Assembly: GCA_014904845.1 (NCBI GenBank)
Contig: MU119293.1
Span: 57,616 to 121,615 of the forward strand
DNA from: Acephala macrosclerotiorum
Lineage: Eukaryota; Ascomycota; Leotiomycetes; Helotiales; Mollisiaceae
Reading direction: 5' to 3'
DNA length: 64,000 nt
The notes beneath the pieces were generated by a model. It did no database searches and was not told the DNA's origin. It worked only from the letters and a program-made list of their open reading frames with translations. Of this stretch, positions 10,932 through 22,386 are shown piece by piece; within the stretch, counting starts at the first letter, position 1; each line of letters begins with the position of its first letter. The position numbers and the translations under genes were made by a program.

Positions 10932-12959
10932 ATGATGCAGCCGACGCAGAGTTATGATGAGGGGTTGGAGATGGCTCCGTATCAGGGGATACAGGTCGGC
11001 TCTGATGAATATGGAGGGATAGAAGTGCATCAATATCCAGGACCAGCATCAGATGGTGGTTCAGAGAAGCATGCGATCAATGAGAACGTGAATATCTACG
11101 ATGAGGATCCGAATTCACGACTGCGGCGAGATCTCAAGACGAGGCAGATTGCTATGATTGCGCTTGGTGGTGCTTTGGGGACGGGTCTACTCATTCAGAC
11201 GTGAGAGGAGATGGATGCGCATGAAGTTTCCGGGCTGATGGTGATAGCGGTCCTACACTTGCAAATTCTGGTCCAGCTTCGATGTTGATAGGATATGCCA
11301 TCGTGGGAGTGTTGTGCTTTGCAGTCATGAGTGCTATGGTATGCACCTATCCTTCCCAACCAGTATACAGCACGAGGTCTGATTGTAACAGGGAGAGATG
11401 GCTGCTTGGCTTCCAATACCATCAGGCTTCACGGGTTTCGCGCATCGTTTCGTTGACCCGGCGCTTGGCTTTGCTCTTGGTGAGCAGTGATCCAATTCTA
11501 TTTACGCAAAATGCTGATGCGTGCATGCAGGGTGGAATTACTGGTTCAAAGTCGGTATTCCTTTTGAGTTTTCATTTGCACTGACAGCTTGCTAGTATAT
11601 CATCACAACCCCGAACAATCTCATTGCAGCGACCCTAGTCATCAAATATTGGTTCGCCCAGCATGATTACGACGGGCCAGGTGCCAATCCCGCTATATAC
11701 ATCGCGATCCTCCTCGCAATAATTATTGCCATAAATTATTTCGGCGTAGCGATTTTTGGAGAAACTGAATTTTGGCTGTCCAGTGCCAAGGTTCTGATTA
11801 TGATAGCGCTCGTCATCTTCACACTGGTCCTGGCTGCTGGAGGTGGACCTCATCCTGCTGCAAGTGGCTTCCAGTATTGGAGAGATCCTGGAGCTTTCAA
11901 TACCTTCAAAGCAGGTAAGATGTGCCAAATCAGTATACTGAATCTTCTGACGACTTTTGAGGCGGCAGTGCTGGGAGGTTCCTCGGGTTCTGGAATGTCC
12001 TGACGAATGCCGTATTCTCCTTTCTGGGAGCAGAGCTCGTCGGCATATGTGCAGCTGAAGCAGCAAATCCTCGCAAAGCCATACCAACAGCTGTAAAGCT
12101 CACGTTCTTCCGCATCGTGTTCTTCTATCTCGTTTTGATCTTGTTATTGGGCATGACGGTTCCATACAACAGCGACCAGCTACTGAGGGCAAATGACAAA
12201 GGTGACACCACCGTCTCCGCGGAAGCTAGTCCTTTCGTCGTCGCGGCTACTATCGCAGGCGTCAAAGGAGTCCCAGGTCTGATCAACGCTTGCCTCCTCG
12301 TCTTCACTTTCTCGGCAGCAAACTCGGATCTCTATATCGCAACTCGAACTCTCTACTCCCTCGCAGTCGAAGGCAACGCACCTCGAATCTTCTCCCGAAC
12401 TAACGAGAAAGGCACCCCTGTCTACGCTTTAGCTCTCTCCAGCGCCTTTTGCCTCATCGCATTCATCAGCGCCAATGTTGGTACATTCAAGACGTTCCAG
12501 TACTTCGTTACGCTTGTCACAATTTTTGGGATATTGACCTGGATATCCATCCTCATCTCACACATCTACTTCGTCCGTGCTCGCAAAGCACAGAATATTC
12601 CCGACAGTGCACTCGCCTACACCTCTCCTTTCGGCGCCCTCGGCTCCAAGATCGCGCTTGTGTTCGCCTGCACAATCACACTCTTCAATGGCTGGTCAAC
12701 CTTCGTTGGAGTCTTCGACTGGAGGACATTCATCGTTAGCTATATCCCAATCCCCATCTATATCATTATGATCTTTGGGTATAAAGTTGTGATGAAGAGC
12801 AATACAGTGCTACCCGAAAAGGCGGATTTGCATGGTGGGAAGGCACAGATTGATGTGGATGAAATGAATTATTTAGCAGAGGAGGTGAGGCGCAGAGGTG
12901 GGGTGGGGGAAAGTGGGTATCGGAGGTTGTATAGGGTTACGCTTGGGAATTTCTTTTGA
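10932..12959 (+). CDS. Amino-acid permease (YAT/APC superfamily)
   Basis: Six exons (10932-11200, 11248-11338, 11392-11479, 11531-11550, 11596-11914, 11962-12959) close in frame to 594 residues, within the usual 500-620 range of fungal amino-acid permeases. One exon is only 20 bases. The N-terminal ~65 residues are cytosolic and acidic. The first helix carries the family signature LKTRQIAMIALGGALGTGLL. Then follow GEMAAWLPIPSGFTGFAHRF, GWNYWF...TPNNL and the ELVGICAAEAANPRKAIP motif typical of the YAT family. About 12 hydrophobic segments can be counted, the last near VSYIPIPIYIIMIFGYKVVM. It should move amino acids with protons across the plasma membrane. Substrate range cannot be told from sequence. 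The first ATG after an in-frame GTG is taken as start. Confidence 0.92.
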
Positions 12960-13485
12960 GTGCGTGCCTGTACTGTGTTGTTTTGTTATAGATTATTCGC
13001 GCCTGAGCGAGTGGGTATTGTATTTTATTGTTTTGCATACAATGTATTATGATCTTCGGCTTTCGAGTGTTGGCCGCATGACATGACTTCAACAGTCCTA
13101 GCCATATTGGTAAAATGACATAAAATATGCAAACTTCCTTCAGCTAGACTTCGAGCAAGTATTCAATCGCGTCCCCTGCGTCCGTCCTCATCACCTTTGA
13201 CCTTCGCACCTACTTTCGACCGGAGATCCTCTCGGCCCACAAAAGTTCGCGCACCTCCTTTCTAAGCGGGGTTTATTTATGGTTGTTGGGAAAGAGTTTT
13301 CAAACTTGATTGTTGAGTTACTGCCTTCAGAATCATAGAGTAAAGTCGCACCTCTGTATTTTCCTTTCTTCCGCTCAAGTGCAAGTTTGGCTAGACTAAA
13401 ATCATTATTTTCGTCTCTGCCCCATCTTCATTCCCTTCTTAGATATCAAAGTCAACTTCCTTCCAGCACCAACACCAGTACCACT
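12960..13485. other. Convergent 3' flanks, no gene
   Basis: A 526-base interval between the stop codons of the permease and the FAD-linked oxidase, which converge. A frame at 13387-13647 on the plus strand overlaps the last oxidase exon antisense and is taken as its shadow. Nothing else seen. Confidence 0.45.
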
Positions 13486-15249
13486 TCAAAGCACCTTGAA
13501 GTACCCGGGCTGCAGATTCTGCCATACCCCCTTTGGATCATACTTCTTGCTCACCGCTTGCAACTTCGCCAAATTCTCTTGCCCGTAGCTTGCAAATACA
13601 GGCTGCTCAAGAGAAGCATAGTTCTGGTAGACGAATGGATGGCCTAGCCCCTGAGCATAGGCCGTAGCATTCGATCGCTTGACCATGCTGCGTGCTGCGC
13701 TCATGACGAGCTCGTCGTTGGCAGCTGATGACCAGGAAATTGCGATGTTAAGTACTAGCGCACCGTTAGTAGGAGCAATGGAGCATACGAAGCTATGGAG
13801 AATAAAGATGGATACGTACAAACAAGAGGTCCATCCGCGGTGGTAACTCCCAGAGCATTCCCGCCATTCTTGCTGAAGTGTGAAATGAGGGCCGTAGTTA
13901 TTGGTTGGAATACACATGATGGGAGGATATCAGATACGTTTTTAATGTTGTTCGTTTCCTCCATGAAGATCGAGACGATGTCTGACAACAGCGTCGCACT
14001 ATTCTTAGTCGTGAGAGTCCAGTAGGTTTGTCGGTTCCCACCTGGGTTGGAGTTGTTGAATTCGAGGGTCAAGCCTGTCAGATTTGTAATGCGTAGGGTG
14101 CTGGCAAACGCGCCAGTAGTATTTGTGAAATTTTGCAAAATAGGTGGGTTAACGACAGGCTTGCCGTACTGTAGATCTGACGCAATGGCGTAGGTATCAA
14201 TGGACTGGACATAGGCGTAGGCCAAGATGCACTGCGCATAGTTATCAGTAGGCCCATTGATGTTCAGCCAGTAAAGAGCATTATTGAGGGATGCCGAAGT
14301 CTCATTGCTGTAGAGATATGTTTCGGATCCCGCCCAGAGATCACCCTGGGCAAAAGTCATCGCTTCAAAACGGGTGACGATTCCAAAGTTGTTTCCTCCT
14401 CCACGGAGTGCGAAATATAGATCTGGATAAGTCTCATAGGTTACTTCTCGAATAGATCCATCGGCAAACACTACCTGTTTTCGTCAGTACGCCCCCTCAT
14501 CTCTAAGAGATCCCGGTTTTACGCACCTCATATGCATTGATATTGTCACATGCCCAGCCATATCTTGCCGAAAAGAACGACATTCCTCCACCCAAGGTCA
14601 GTCCTCCAACTCCAATGTCGGCTACTCGGCCCCCAATTATGGTAAGTCCTTTTGGCTGCAGGGCACTGTAGGCATCGACCCATCTGTTTCCAGCCCCGAC
14701 TGAAGTGCTCGTATTGTCAGCGGAGACAATGACCTCGTCCAAATTGAGCAGGTCAATCGTCAGTCCATCGTGGATGTTGGACGCTCCAGAGAAGGCAGCA
14801 TGGCCACCACTCTTGACAGCAAATAGGCATTGCGTGACTTGCACCGTCAAGACTGCCAGAGAGACTCCGGATGCGTTTGTTGGCGAGAACCGGCATGTGG
14901 GAGTATCTGATGCTTGCTGCACTGACCAATATCGAGATTCCTCATATTGGTAGATGGTGCTATTAGGATAAGAGACTTGACCCGGGAGGGCGAAATTCAG
15001 GAAAGAGCACTATGGCAAGTCAGTCTTGATTCCTATACAGGTGAAAGTGGTTCTTACAGTCAATGCACACCCTGAGGGGAGCAGTGATCCGGTGGAAGTT
15101 TGTCCAGTGCTCAAGGAACCATTCTGGATCAATTGAAGGAAACCATCAATCTGAGAAGCAACGACATAAATTGAGAATATCCCGTTTTGTGCCGCAGCTC
15201 GCCAACACCAGATACCAAGCAAGGCAAGTAGGAGGTGTATATTTCCCAT
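13486..15249 (-). CDS. Secreted FAD-linked oxidase (berberine bridge enzyme-like)
   Basis: Four minus-strand exons (15058-15249, 14527-15009, 13820-14474, 13486-13754) give 532 residues. All introns are 48-65 bases and in frame. The protein starts with a signal peptide (MGNIHLLLALLGIWCWRAAAQ). The FAD-binding PCMH domain follows with KSGGHAAFSG, whose histidine is the expected covalent FAD link. GGRVADIGVGGLTLGGGMSF and RYGWACDNINAYEVV come next. The C-terminal BBE domain ends in YDPKGVWQNLQPGYFKVL, the family's closing motif. The cysteine that gives the second FAD bond in berberine bridge enzyme and glucooligosaccharide oxidase is absent at the expected position (GGRVADIG), so a single covalent bond is likely. 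Several N-x-S/T sites fit secretion. Sugars, alcohols or secondary metabolites are all possible substrates. Confidence 0.9.
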
Positions 15250-15758
15250 GATCCGTGACGAACGGAGGTTGAAACAATCGGGGGTCAGACGAGTCAAAGT
15301 GGGAATCGAGAAGAAGAGATTACCAAAAGCAAATTGAAACGGCAAGCGCGAAGATAAAGAGAAGGCAGGAGACCGAACTGCGGAGGAGTTGCTTCATTTG
15401 GATTCAGGCACATGCGCGACAGTGGGAAGGTGCAGAATGATCCCCGGCCCGCATCTAAAATCCGCACATGCGGCGTACTGCAACGTTGCGCAATACTAAA
15501 GTAGCTGAAGGAAATTTGTAATTGATTTGAGTGGTCATAGAAGAGGAAGCGGATGATGAGTCAGGCGTAAAGCTTCGAATAGATTTCGTATGTTAGTGAT
15601 GTTTGGTGTTTCGTCATTCATTCTGCTTTCTAGGTAATGTTAATTAATGTTAATGTTAATGATGCAACAAATATTCGTCTGACCTTTGGTCCTCAAAACA
15701 ATCTTTCCCACGTTTTGGATATTCTCTCATTCGTACTGTATATATATACGGGTATGTC
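15250..15758. other. Upstream region of the oxidase gene
   Basis: 509 bases between the oxidase start and the Nudix stop. No coding potential. It contains a short TTAATG-type tandem tract at about 15638-15662 and a TATATATATA run near 15741, which lies beyond the Nudix stop. Confidence 0.4.
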
Positions 15759-16770
15759 TCACGAAGCAGAAGCTGTCGTGGGCAAAGGAAGCCGACGATG
15801 AATTCTTGACACGATCTCGAAGTAGTTCGGCTCGTTCTCAACAGTGATGATTCCATGCCTGATGAAGAAATCAATCATAACGATCGCACTGTTCGTCTTG
15901 AATTCTCCTTCTGAGAGACCTTTCTTAACCTGGCCAATGGTCATGAGCGTAAAGTCTTTGACCTCGTCATCATTCTGGTGACAGATCACTTCCATTGGAA
16001 GCTCCAAGTCGTAAATGTACATGATATCTGGAGAAATGAGTCCTATCTCCCCCCCGCCTCGGGCATCGTTGAGGCCGACGTAGGAGATGCACCCGCAAGC
16101 GATGGCATTCTTTCGCACCAGGTCTTCGGAAAGCGATGCTTCTTCATCCGATTCACGGACAATGCATTCGAATGGGTCTTCTAGCGAGATACCACCCGCA
16201 ACAGTCGTGTCGAGGCAATTCGGATATGTAAAACAACTCGGAGAGCGTCTAGGAACCCATATCTTCATGCCTTCCGGCGTGTTGGAGTATGCTGTGAGAT
16301 GTGCGCCACGAGAGATGATGCCGAAGAGAGTACTTGCATATCGTTCGAGATGAACAGGAAATTTGGCACCGATGATGGGATATGGCTCGCTATGCCTCCT
16401 ATCGATGACATGGAAACAATCTTCAGCGTCGATGCAGACCTGAACTTGCTTTGACAGAGCTTCGGTGCATGAGTCGGGCAGATCGCTCTTGTCTTTGGGG
16501 TCGAGACAAACGGTTCTTGCATCGTGGTCGATTCGAAATTCGTCTATCCATGGCATCTTCTGGACTGTTGAAGAGAGCATCAAGCCATGATGCCTCGAGT
16601 CGTATGGAAGGAAGAAGCGATATATCGTCGACCAATGCTCAGAGGGGCCTGAGAATAGATCGTCGTATGGGAATCTGCTGAGATCAGTAACAATGAAAAT
16701 TAGAAGCCTAATAATTGGCTTACTGGTCACAGTCATTGACAAGGTCAAGATAAGTCTTAGAAGCTGCCAT
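15759..16770 (-). CDS. DUF4743-Nudix hydrolase (thiamine-pyrophosphokinase-related)
   Basis: Two minus-strand exons: 16724-16770 (MAASKTYLDLVNDCDQ) and 15759-16674, with a 49-base intron. They encode 320 residues. The N-terminal ~125 residues fit DUF4743, which begins with the ...DCDQFPYDD motif. The Nudix domain follows, with box GGISLEDPFECIVRESDEEA. The core RE..EE residues that bind divalent metal are present, although the loop between the first Gly and the first Glu is one residue shorter than the textbook pattern. The best-studied relatives are yeast YJR142W and plant NUDX20/24, which hydrolyse damaged (oxy/oxo) thiamine diphosphate, so a metabolite-repair role is likely. A longer frame continues upstream without ATG support; the spliced start is preferred because it restores the conserved N-terminus. 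Confidence 0.88.
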
Positions 16771-17414
16771 CTTCGCAGATGGAAAAGTATGGTCACGTGT
16801 CGTCAGGTAGCAGCTGCACCTCCAGTATGCAATCGATCAGGGCGATGCTGCCTCTTCTGCGGCCTAACTTCTAGAAACGAATATAATCACTGTTGAGCGT
16901 GGTGAAGAGGTTGTCGTAGTTCAGCTTGTGTATATAAGGGCGATAGTTGAGAGTCGCCAACGATAATGAGGGAAAACTGAAGGATAGCCGCACGCTAAGC
17001 CTTTACTCAATCCACGAGCTGCGTCTACCACGACAACAACCAACATCACTGTTCAGCTATTCCTATTCGCAAAACTCCTTTGTGAAGATCAAGCTTTGAA
17101 AAGAGTACCAATCTATACAATCCCAGTTCAAACAAAAAGCATAGCTCAGGTGAAACTCTACCCAAGTTCCCGCCTGTTGTCGAATCCTCCCCAATCATCT
17201 CTGCAGCTACATATTCACACGTGCATCCTTCTCATAACCTAGTGCATCTTGACCAGGCTTGTTACAGAAATCTTCAAACATTCTTTGCTTCTCAGAATAT
17301 GCCACCATCAGCTTCTGCAGGGGAAAGAAGCAACCTCCTTTCCAGTGCTAAGCGAGATCACCAGATGCTATGATATAAGCTGCAGCTCTTCCGCTCCCGA
17401 GAGGAGGTACCTTC
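16771..17414. other. Divergent upstream region, Nudix and 2EXR genes
   Basis: A 644-base divergent intergenic interval with C/A-rich, ORF-free leader-like sequence in its right half. No gene seen. Confidence 0.45.
16929..16940 (+). promoter_or_regulatory. TATA box candidate
   Basis: TGTATATAAGGG is a close match to a TATA box and lies on the plus strand about 475 bases before the 2EXR start at 17415. The implied leader of over 400 bases is long, so a leader intron is possible. Assignment to this gene is inference. Confidence 0.35.
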
Positions 17415-18987
17415 ATGCATCTTTTTCCCAAGAAGCTTGACGACAGCGGCATTGCGATAAAGCCGATGGCAGACATGGAGGGCAGTAAAAGTGACGAAGG
17501 TCACGATCCTCCTTCAATCAACAGTACCACCTCATCAATCCAGAAGAATGAATCGCCCAGCACGTTGAAAGAGCTCATGAGCAAGCAATGGGTATTGAAA
17601 CCGAACTCCGAGGACGACGCTGCAAATGAACTTCCACTCTCATCCTCCTCATCACAAGCCTCGGAATCAGTACCTACAATCGAGACGAATAACGATACTC
17701 CAAACGAAGTGCTACAATCAGAACCAGAGACAGAGAAAGATACCGAAGGAGAAATTCCACGCCCACCATCCCCACCTCCTATCCCAAAACTCACCAATTT
17801 CCCACATTTCATGCAGCTACCTCCTGAGCTCCGCCTCCTCATCTGGGGCTTCGCCATGCACCCCCGCATCGTAACCATCGAACACAAAAACCCACCCAAC
17901 TCAAACCGCTCAATCAAGGCCTATCGGCCCCTCACCCGTTCAGCTATCAAAGAATCCTATCCCCCTCTCATGGCCACAAACCAAGAGTCCCGACTCAACA
18001 CTTTGCCTCTCTACACTTCTCTCTTCCCAAAACCCTCACTCGGAGCCCCAAAATGGCACTGCAACCCCATGGACCACGAAGCCCTCCACAGCCACGCCCA
18101 ACACTTCATACCCGACACCTTCGGCTTCAAAACTAACCCCGGATATATCATGCAAATGTTGAACGACTACATGAACACCCATCTCGAATACGCTTTCGTC
18201 TCAAGCTTCAAATCCTTTGCCACCCATTATCGAAAACCCGATGGTGTGATTCGACCTGCGTTCTTCAATCCTGAGATTGATGTGTTGTATTTGAAGAGAG
18301 AAAAATGGGCATGCGGGTCAAAAACCTAGGTTTATGAAGGGATTGTGGAAGTGGGGTGATCCAACGGTGATGAAGGTAGAGAAGTTGGCGATTGAGTTGG
18401 ATTGTATGAGTGTTTCGGATGTTTTAAGCACGAGAAGGACCTGGGGCCTTGTTGGGGATTGCAAGAATTTGAAGAATCCTAGGAGTCAACTTCAGGTCTT
18501 GTATTTAGTGTGTTTGAGTGATCGAGAGGTATTGAGGGTTAGTTTGGATCACAGTGGTGAGCTGGATAGTCAGGAGTGGAGCTTCCGACTCCTTGATGAC
18601 TATGACCAGGATAAGGATCTGTTCAAGAAGGAGTTAGGCAGCGCTTGGTCTGGTGTTGTGTGGGATATCAGGCTGGGAAAGTCGCAGGGACATACGTTGT
18701 GGACTGTTGCGAAGGAGTATTGGAGGCCGTATCTATCGCAGTGGGCGAGTGATAAGAAGAGAATCTGTGAGCCAATCAAGGATACGATGGATGAGAAGTG
18801 GTGGAAGATATGGGGCAAGAACAGTCGTGAGTCGTCCTTGCCTTTCTCTCTCCCATATCTTGTTGATAGAAATTTGGTACTGATTGCCTCGTCACAAAGA
18901 TCTACGTTCAAAGGAGCCGATGTTAATGTTGACCGAAGACGGACAGACGTATCGAGGCCCAAGGAATCCTTGGATTTGATATCCTGA
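17415..18987 (+). pseudogene. 2EXR-domain protein broken by a one-base frameshift
   Basis: The first frame (17415-18329, 304 residues) has a ~115-residue disordered Ser/Pro/Glu-rich N-terminus. The 2EXR motif follows (FPHFMQLPPELRLLIWGFAM..RIVTIEH), ending at FFNPEIDVLYLKREKW and then a stop. The C-terminal half continues in the next frame (from about 18300 to 18987) with KGLWKWGDPTVMKVEKLAIE and the conserved LDSQEWSFRLLDDYDQ...W-S-G-V-V-W-D-I-R block. Removing one base around the A5 run at 18301-18305 would join both. No intron of realistic size explains the shift. It may be a real pseudogene or a sequencing error. 2EXR proteins are a large fungal family of unknown function, named for a conserved EXR motif and related in layout to F-box-like adaptors. 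Four other copies lie in this window. Confidence 0.75.
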
Positions 18988-19399
18988 CGACGGATGACGT
19001 TGTTAGCTGACATTAGGTGTGCTGAGGATCAACAGACTTACCCACGATATCCCGGGCTACCAAGCAACGTCGTCACTTAGGGGTAAGACATGGCAAACAC
19101 ATTTATCTCAGGCATAATAGAGAGAAAAGAATAAAACAATCATATTCAATAACGAAAATGCTCATTCATTGAATTGGAGAGTTTTCCTTCTGCTCCCATG
19201 CCTCCTCGGAAAATAAGCACACTTTTAAAGATGGTATATCCATGCCCGTGGCATTCCTTGAACGCCGTGCCAATACGCTAATCGCAGAATGTGACTTGAA
19301 AACCCTCCCCCCCTTCTCTTAAAACGCGCTCCTCCGTAGAACTTCCTATCCAACAAAGTTGAAATATACAATAATCAAACACACTAATACACACTCCTC
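18988..19399. other. Convergent 3' flanks, no gene
   Basis: 412 bases between the stops of the 2EXR gene and Mps1. AT-rich stretch at 19110-19160. No gene recognised. Confidence 0.45.
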
Positions 19400-21975
19400 C
19401 TAAAGCGATTTCCCAGCCGCCATGTTCTGCCTCAACCGCTCGAAATAGCCTGCTGGCCAGATTTGCAGTAGTTCTGCCTCAGTCGCGTGTCTGTCCTTCA
19501 TCTTGGCTGCGACATTGTATAGAATTCTGCCCAACAACTCCTCTGTGATTGGCAGTGCAGAGTCGCCGTACTCTACAGGATTCAGGAAAGGATCACTGTC
19601 TTTGAGAAGTTCCGTAGCTGTAGGCCGTTGAGACTGGTCTCTGTTCAAACAGCTCTTCAAGGTCTTGATGAGAGCTGCCGGGACGGGAACACCACCGACG
19701 CCAGTGGAAGGATACTCGATAGAGTAATTGAAATTTATAATAGCCTGACATCGTTGCATCGGGTTCTGGATGTGGGCAAAGGGCGCACGGCCATATACCA
19801 TCTGATAGAGAATACAACCCAGACTCCAGATATCGCTAGGCTTGCCAAGCTTCATGAGCTTTGGCTCGTTGGGAATCCGGCCTCTCGCATCAGGCTTTGC
19901 GTTTTGGTCCATCAAAGACTCGGGTGACATATAATTCGGCGTACCGATCTGTGTGTCTCGATGAACATTAACTGTTTCGTCCGTCTGAATTGCGTTGGCA
20001 ATTCCGAAGTCGATCAACTTTAGTCGACCTTGAACCAGAACGAAATTATGCGGCTTTAGATCCGAATGGACAACATCGTGTTCATGAACCGCTTCCAGAC
20101 ATTCAAGCATTTCCTTCCAGTAATGTCGGACAAAACTCGGGTCGAACTTAGAGTTATCCGACTTAAGTCGCATCTCCAAAATTTTGTTCATATCTAATTC
20201 TCCCATTTCCATAAGCTAGGCGAGATCAGTAGCTGCCACAGCGTCCATATCGGGTTACTTACCACTGTTAAAGTACCTTTGTCCTCATTCAATTCATAGT
20301 CGTAAAGCCGAATGACTCTATCAACTCCTTCCAGCTTCTTCAGCAGATCAATTTCTCCCTTGAAGCCTCTCACAGCGTTTTCATCCGCATCTCCCAGGTT
20401 GACTTTCTTCATAGCAAATAACCTGGAGTTCTCAGCCATAACACGATACACCCTAGAGCTTCCTCCGCGTCCAATGCAGTCCAATCGTGTAAAGATCTTG
20501 CCGTTCACTCTCAACTTATTTTTCTTTGAACTTGCTCCAGCGGTACTTGTTGCAGCATCAAGGATTGACATCTTGGGCGGAGGTGGTGCTGGTCTTCGAG
20601 GTGTATTCTGACTCCTCAGAGCTAGAGGTTTTCGTTCTGAAGCTACTAAAGCATCCATATCCATGCTTTGAGGTCGAGTTGGGACTTTCTCTATCTTGTC
20701 AAGATGGATCAATGGCTGCTTATTACGCTTGAAAGTAGGCGGTGCTTCGTTTTCCTGGTCGTGCGCTGAGGGAAGATCCGGACGAGGTGCTGGAATCTTG
20801 AAAACTGGTTGGGCTGGCTGAGCTTGTGGAGCATCTGTTTTTGCAGATGCCGAGCCTCGGGGGCTGCTCAATGTTGGAGGTGGTGGGGAGTTTGATCGTA
20901 AAACCGAGTTCAAAACATCCCTTGAGCTGACAGGAAGGCCAGGACTGCCAGAAGCAAAATCTCTGTATGTCGAAGGATGGTATGAACCACGTCCCAGGCC
21001 CGAACCTTGACTCTGTGAATCCTGGCTTTGTGATTCTGGAGCTTGAGATTCCTGACTCTCTGGTTCTTGACTCGAAGGAGCTGAATCCAATGCTTGTCCA
21101 TTTTCGTCAATTGGACTTCTCTCTTCATCTGATATCCGCCTCCGCCCTCTTCGAGCAGGACCTTTCAAGAATGCTCCCGTCACCTTTTCCACTCTCCTGA
21201 TTCGTATAGATCCTTGAGGAGCTGCGTCCTCTCCATATCGCGCTCTGCCAATTGTTGATGGCGCGTACCTTGATACGCTCCCTTGGCTCGTTGCAAAGTT
21301 TGGTCTTGCTACTGTTGATGGATATGCTTGTGTATCGGGTTCTGCCTCTTCATCTCGTGGCACTGAGCCGGCTCTTGTAGACATCCTGGCTGACGAGCCG
21401 AACGAAGTTCCATAATTCCCAGAATTGGGCTTCGATACCGCCTTCGGCTCCGGAGCAGGAGTACCGAGACTCAACGGACTTTCCAACTTCTCAGCAGACC
21501 TCTCATTCCTTCTCTTCAGAGCGCTCGAAACCGATACGCTTCGTCTCAGTGTGGATGGCGTCCCACTGAGTCTAACAACCCGCCGAGGATATGGACTGTG
21601 TACTTTGTTGTTGGCGACCGGAGAAAATTTATCCTGTACAGAATCCGCACTTCCCGCCCTGAAATGAAACTTCGCATACTCGTCCACAATTGGGGATGTT
21701 TTTCTCGTTCTAATCGGTGATGGCTCGCCCGTGAGTGCAGCATCATTGAGCAAAGCATTGGTAGCAGCAGAGAACTTCATAACCGGTATAGCAATCTCGT
21801 CATCCGAGCTATCGTTCAACGAATACGTCCGCGCATGCGCCACCGCCGGCACCGGGTCCGACCTCTGCAACGTTGGTCTTATTGGGAATTGCTTGTATGT
21901 TTGTCTCGAAGGAGGTCGCCGTGAAAGGGGCGCGAAATGGGAGGAGCCCATTGGAGTTGGTGATGCCGTAGCCAT
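19400..21975 (-). CDS. MPS1: Mps1/TTK dual-specificity kinase (spindle checkpoint)
   Basis: Two minus-strand exons (20263-21975, 19400-20215) with a 47-base intron give 842 residues. Mps1 loads checkpoint proteins at unattached kinetochores and, in yeasts, also acts in spindle-pole-body duplication. The first ~490 residues are disordered and rich in Ser/Pro. The kinase domain runs from about 494 to 795. The Gly loop is IGRGGSSRVYRV, the ATP lysine lies in FAMKKVNL, the catalytic loop is HSDLKPHNFVLV, and metal binding is by IDFGIANAI. The activation loop contains RDTQIGTPNYMSPE, and the Mps1-type insertion GKPSDIWSLGCILYQMVYG follows. The DLKPHNF and GELDMNKIL segments are typical of Mps1 rather than other kinases. 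Residues 302-323 carry seven SQ dipeptides. ATG at 21975 is the first in a frame that opens upstream with TTG. Confidence 0.95.
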
Positions 21976-22386
21976 AGTGAGTTCGAGGGGGGGGTGGTCG
22001 GAGGATAACAATTAGTTGCGAAAAAAGTCGTTGATGATGGGTTACCGCGTCGATATCTGTAGTTTCATGATCGGATTAGAGGATTAGAGAGCAAAGGCAC
22101 AATTGCACGTCGTTTGGTGGAGTTATCGCGTGGGTGAAGCTGCGAATTGCTCGGTGGAAAATAGATTTGTTTAGCTTGGACGCGTTAACAGAGCAACGCA
22201 TCCTTGTCGCGAGGCTGATGTTCCGTGCACGATCACGATTCAAAGATGTCTCACTTCCCCACCTACAATCACGATATAGCCTTGTGCGATACGACCATCA
22301 TGGTGTGACGGACATTTGGATAGCTTGATCGAGAGGGACTTCGCTGGGTAATTGGGAGGAATTGGAGCGGAATTAAAGTTGCCAAG
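21976..22386. promoter_or_regulatory. Shared upstream region of MPS1 and the GDSL gene
   Basis: A 411-base divergent interval. It is GC-moderate with no TATA box that I can defend and no convincing frame. It must contain the core promoters of both flanking genes. Confidence 0.4.

Noticed and set aside
10932..16770. Permease, secreted oxidase and Nudix genes as a metabolite cluster (with the monooxygenase at 50.7 kb)
   Set aside because: No synthase or synthetase backbone gene or pathway regulator is present, and the monooxygenase is 34 kb away, separated by housekeeping genes.
20312..21667. Several plus-strand frames opposite MPS1
   Set aside because: They are antisense shadows of a well-supported kinase gene and have no domains.
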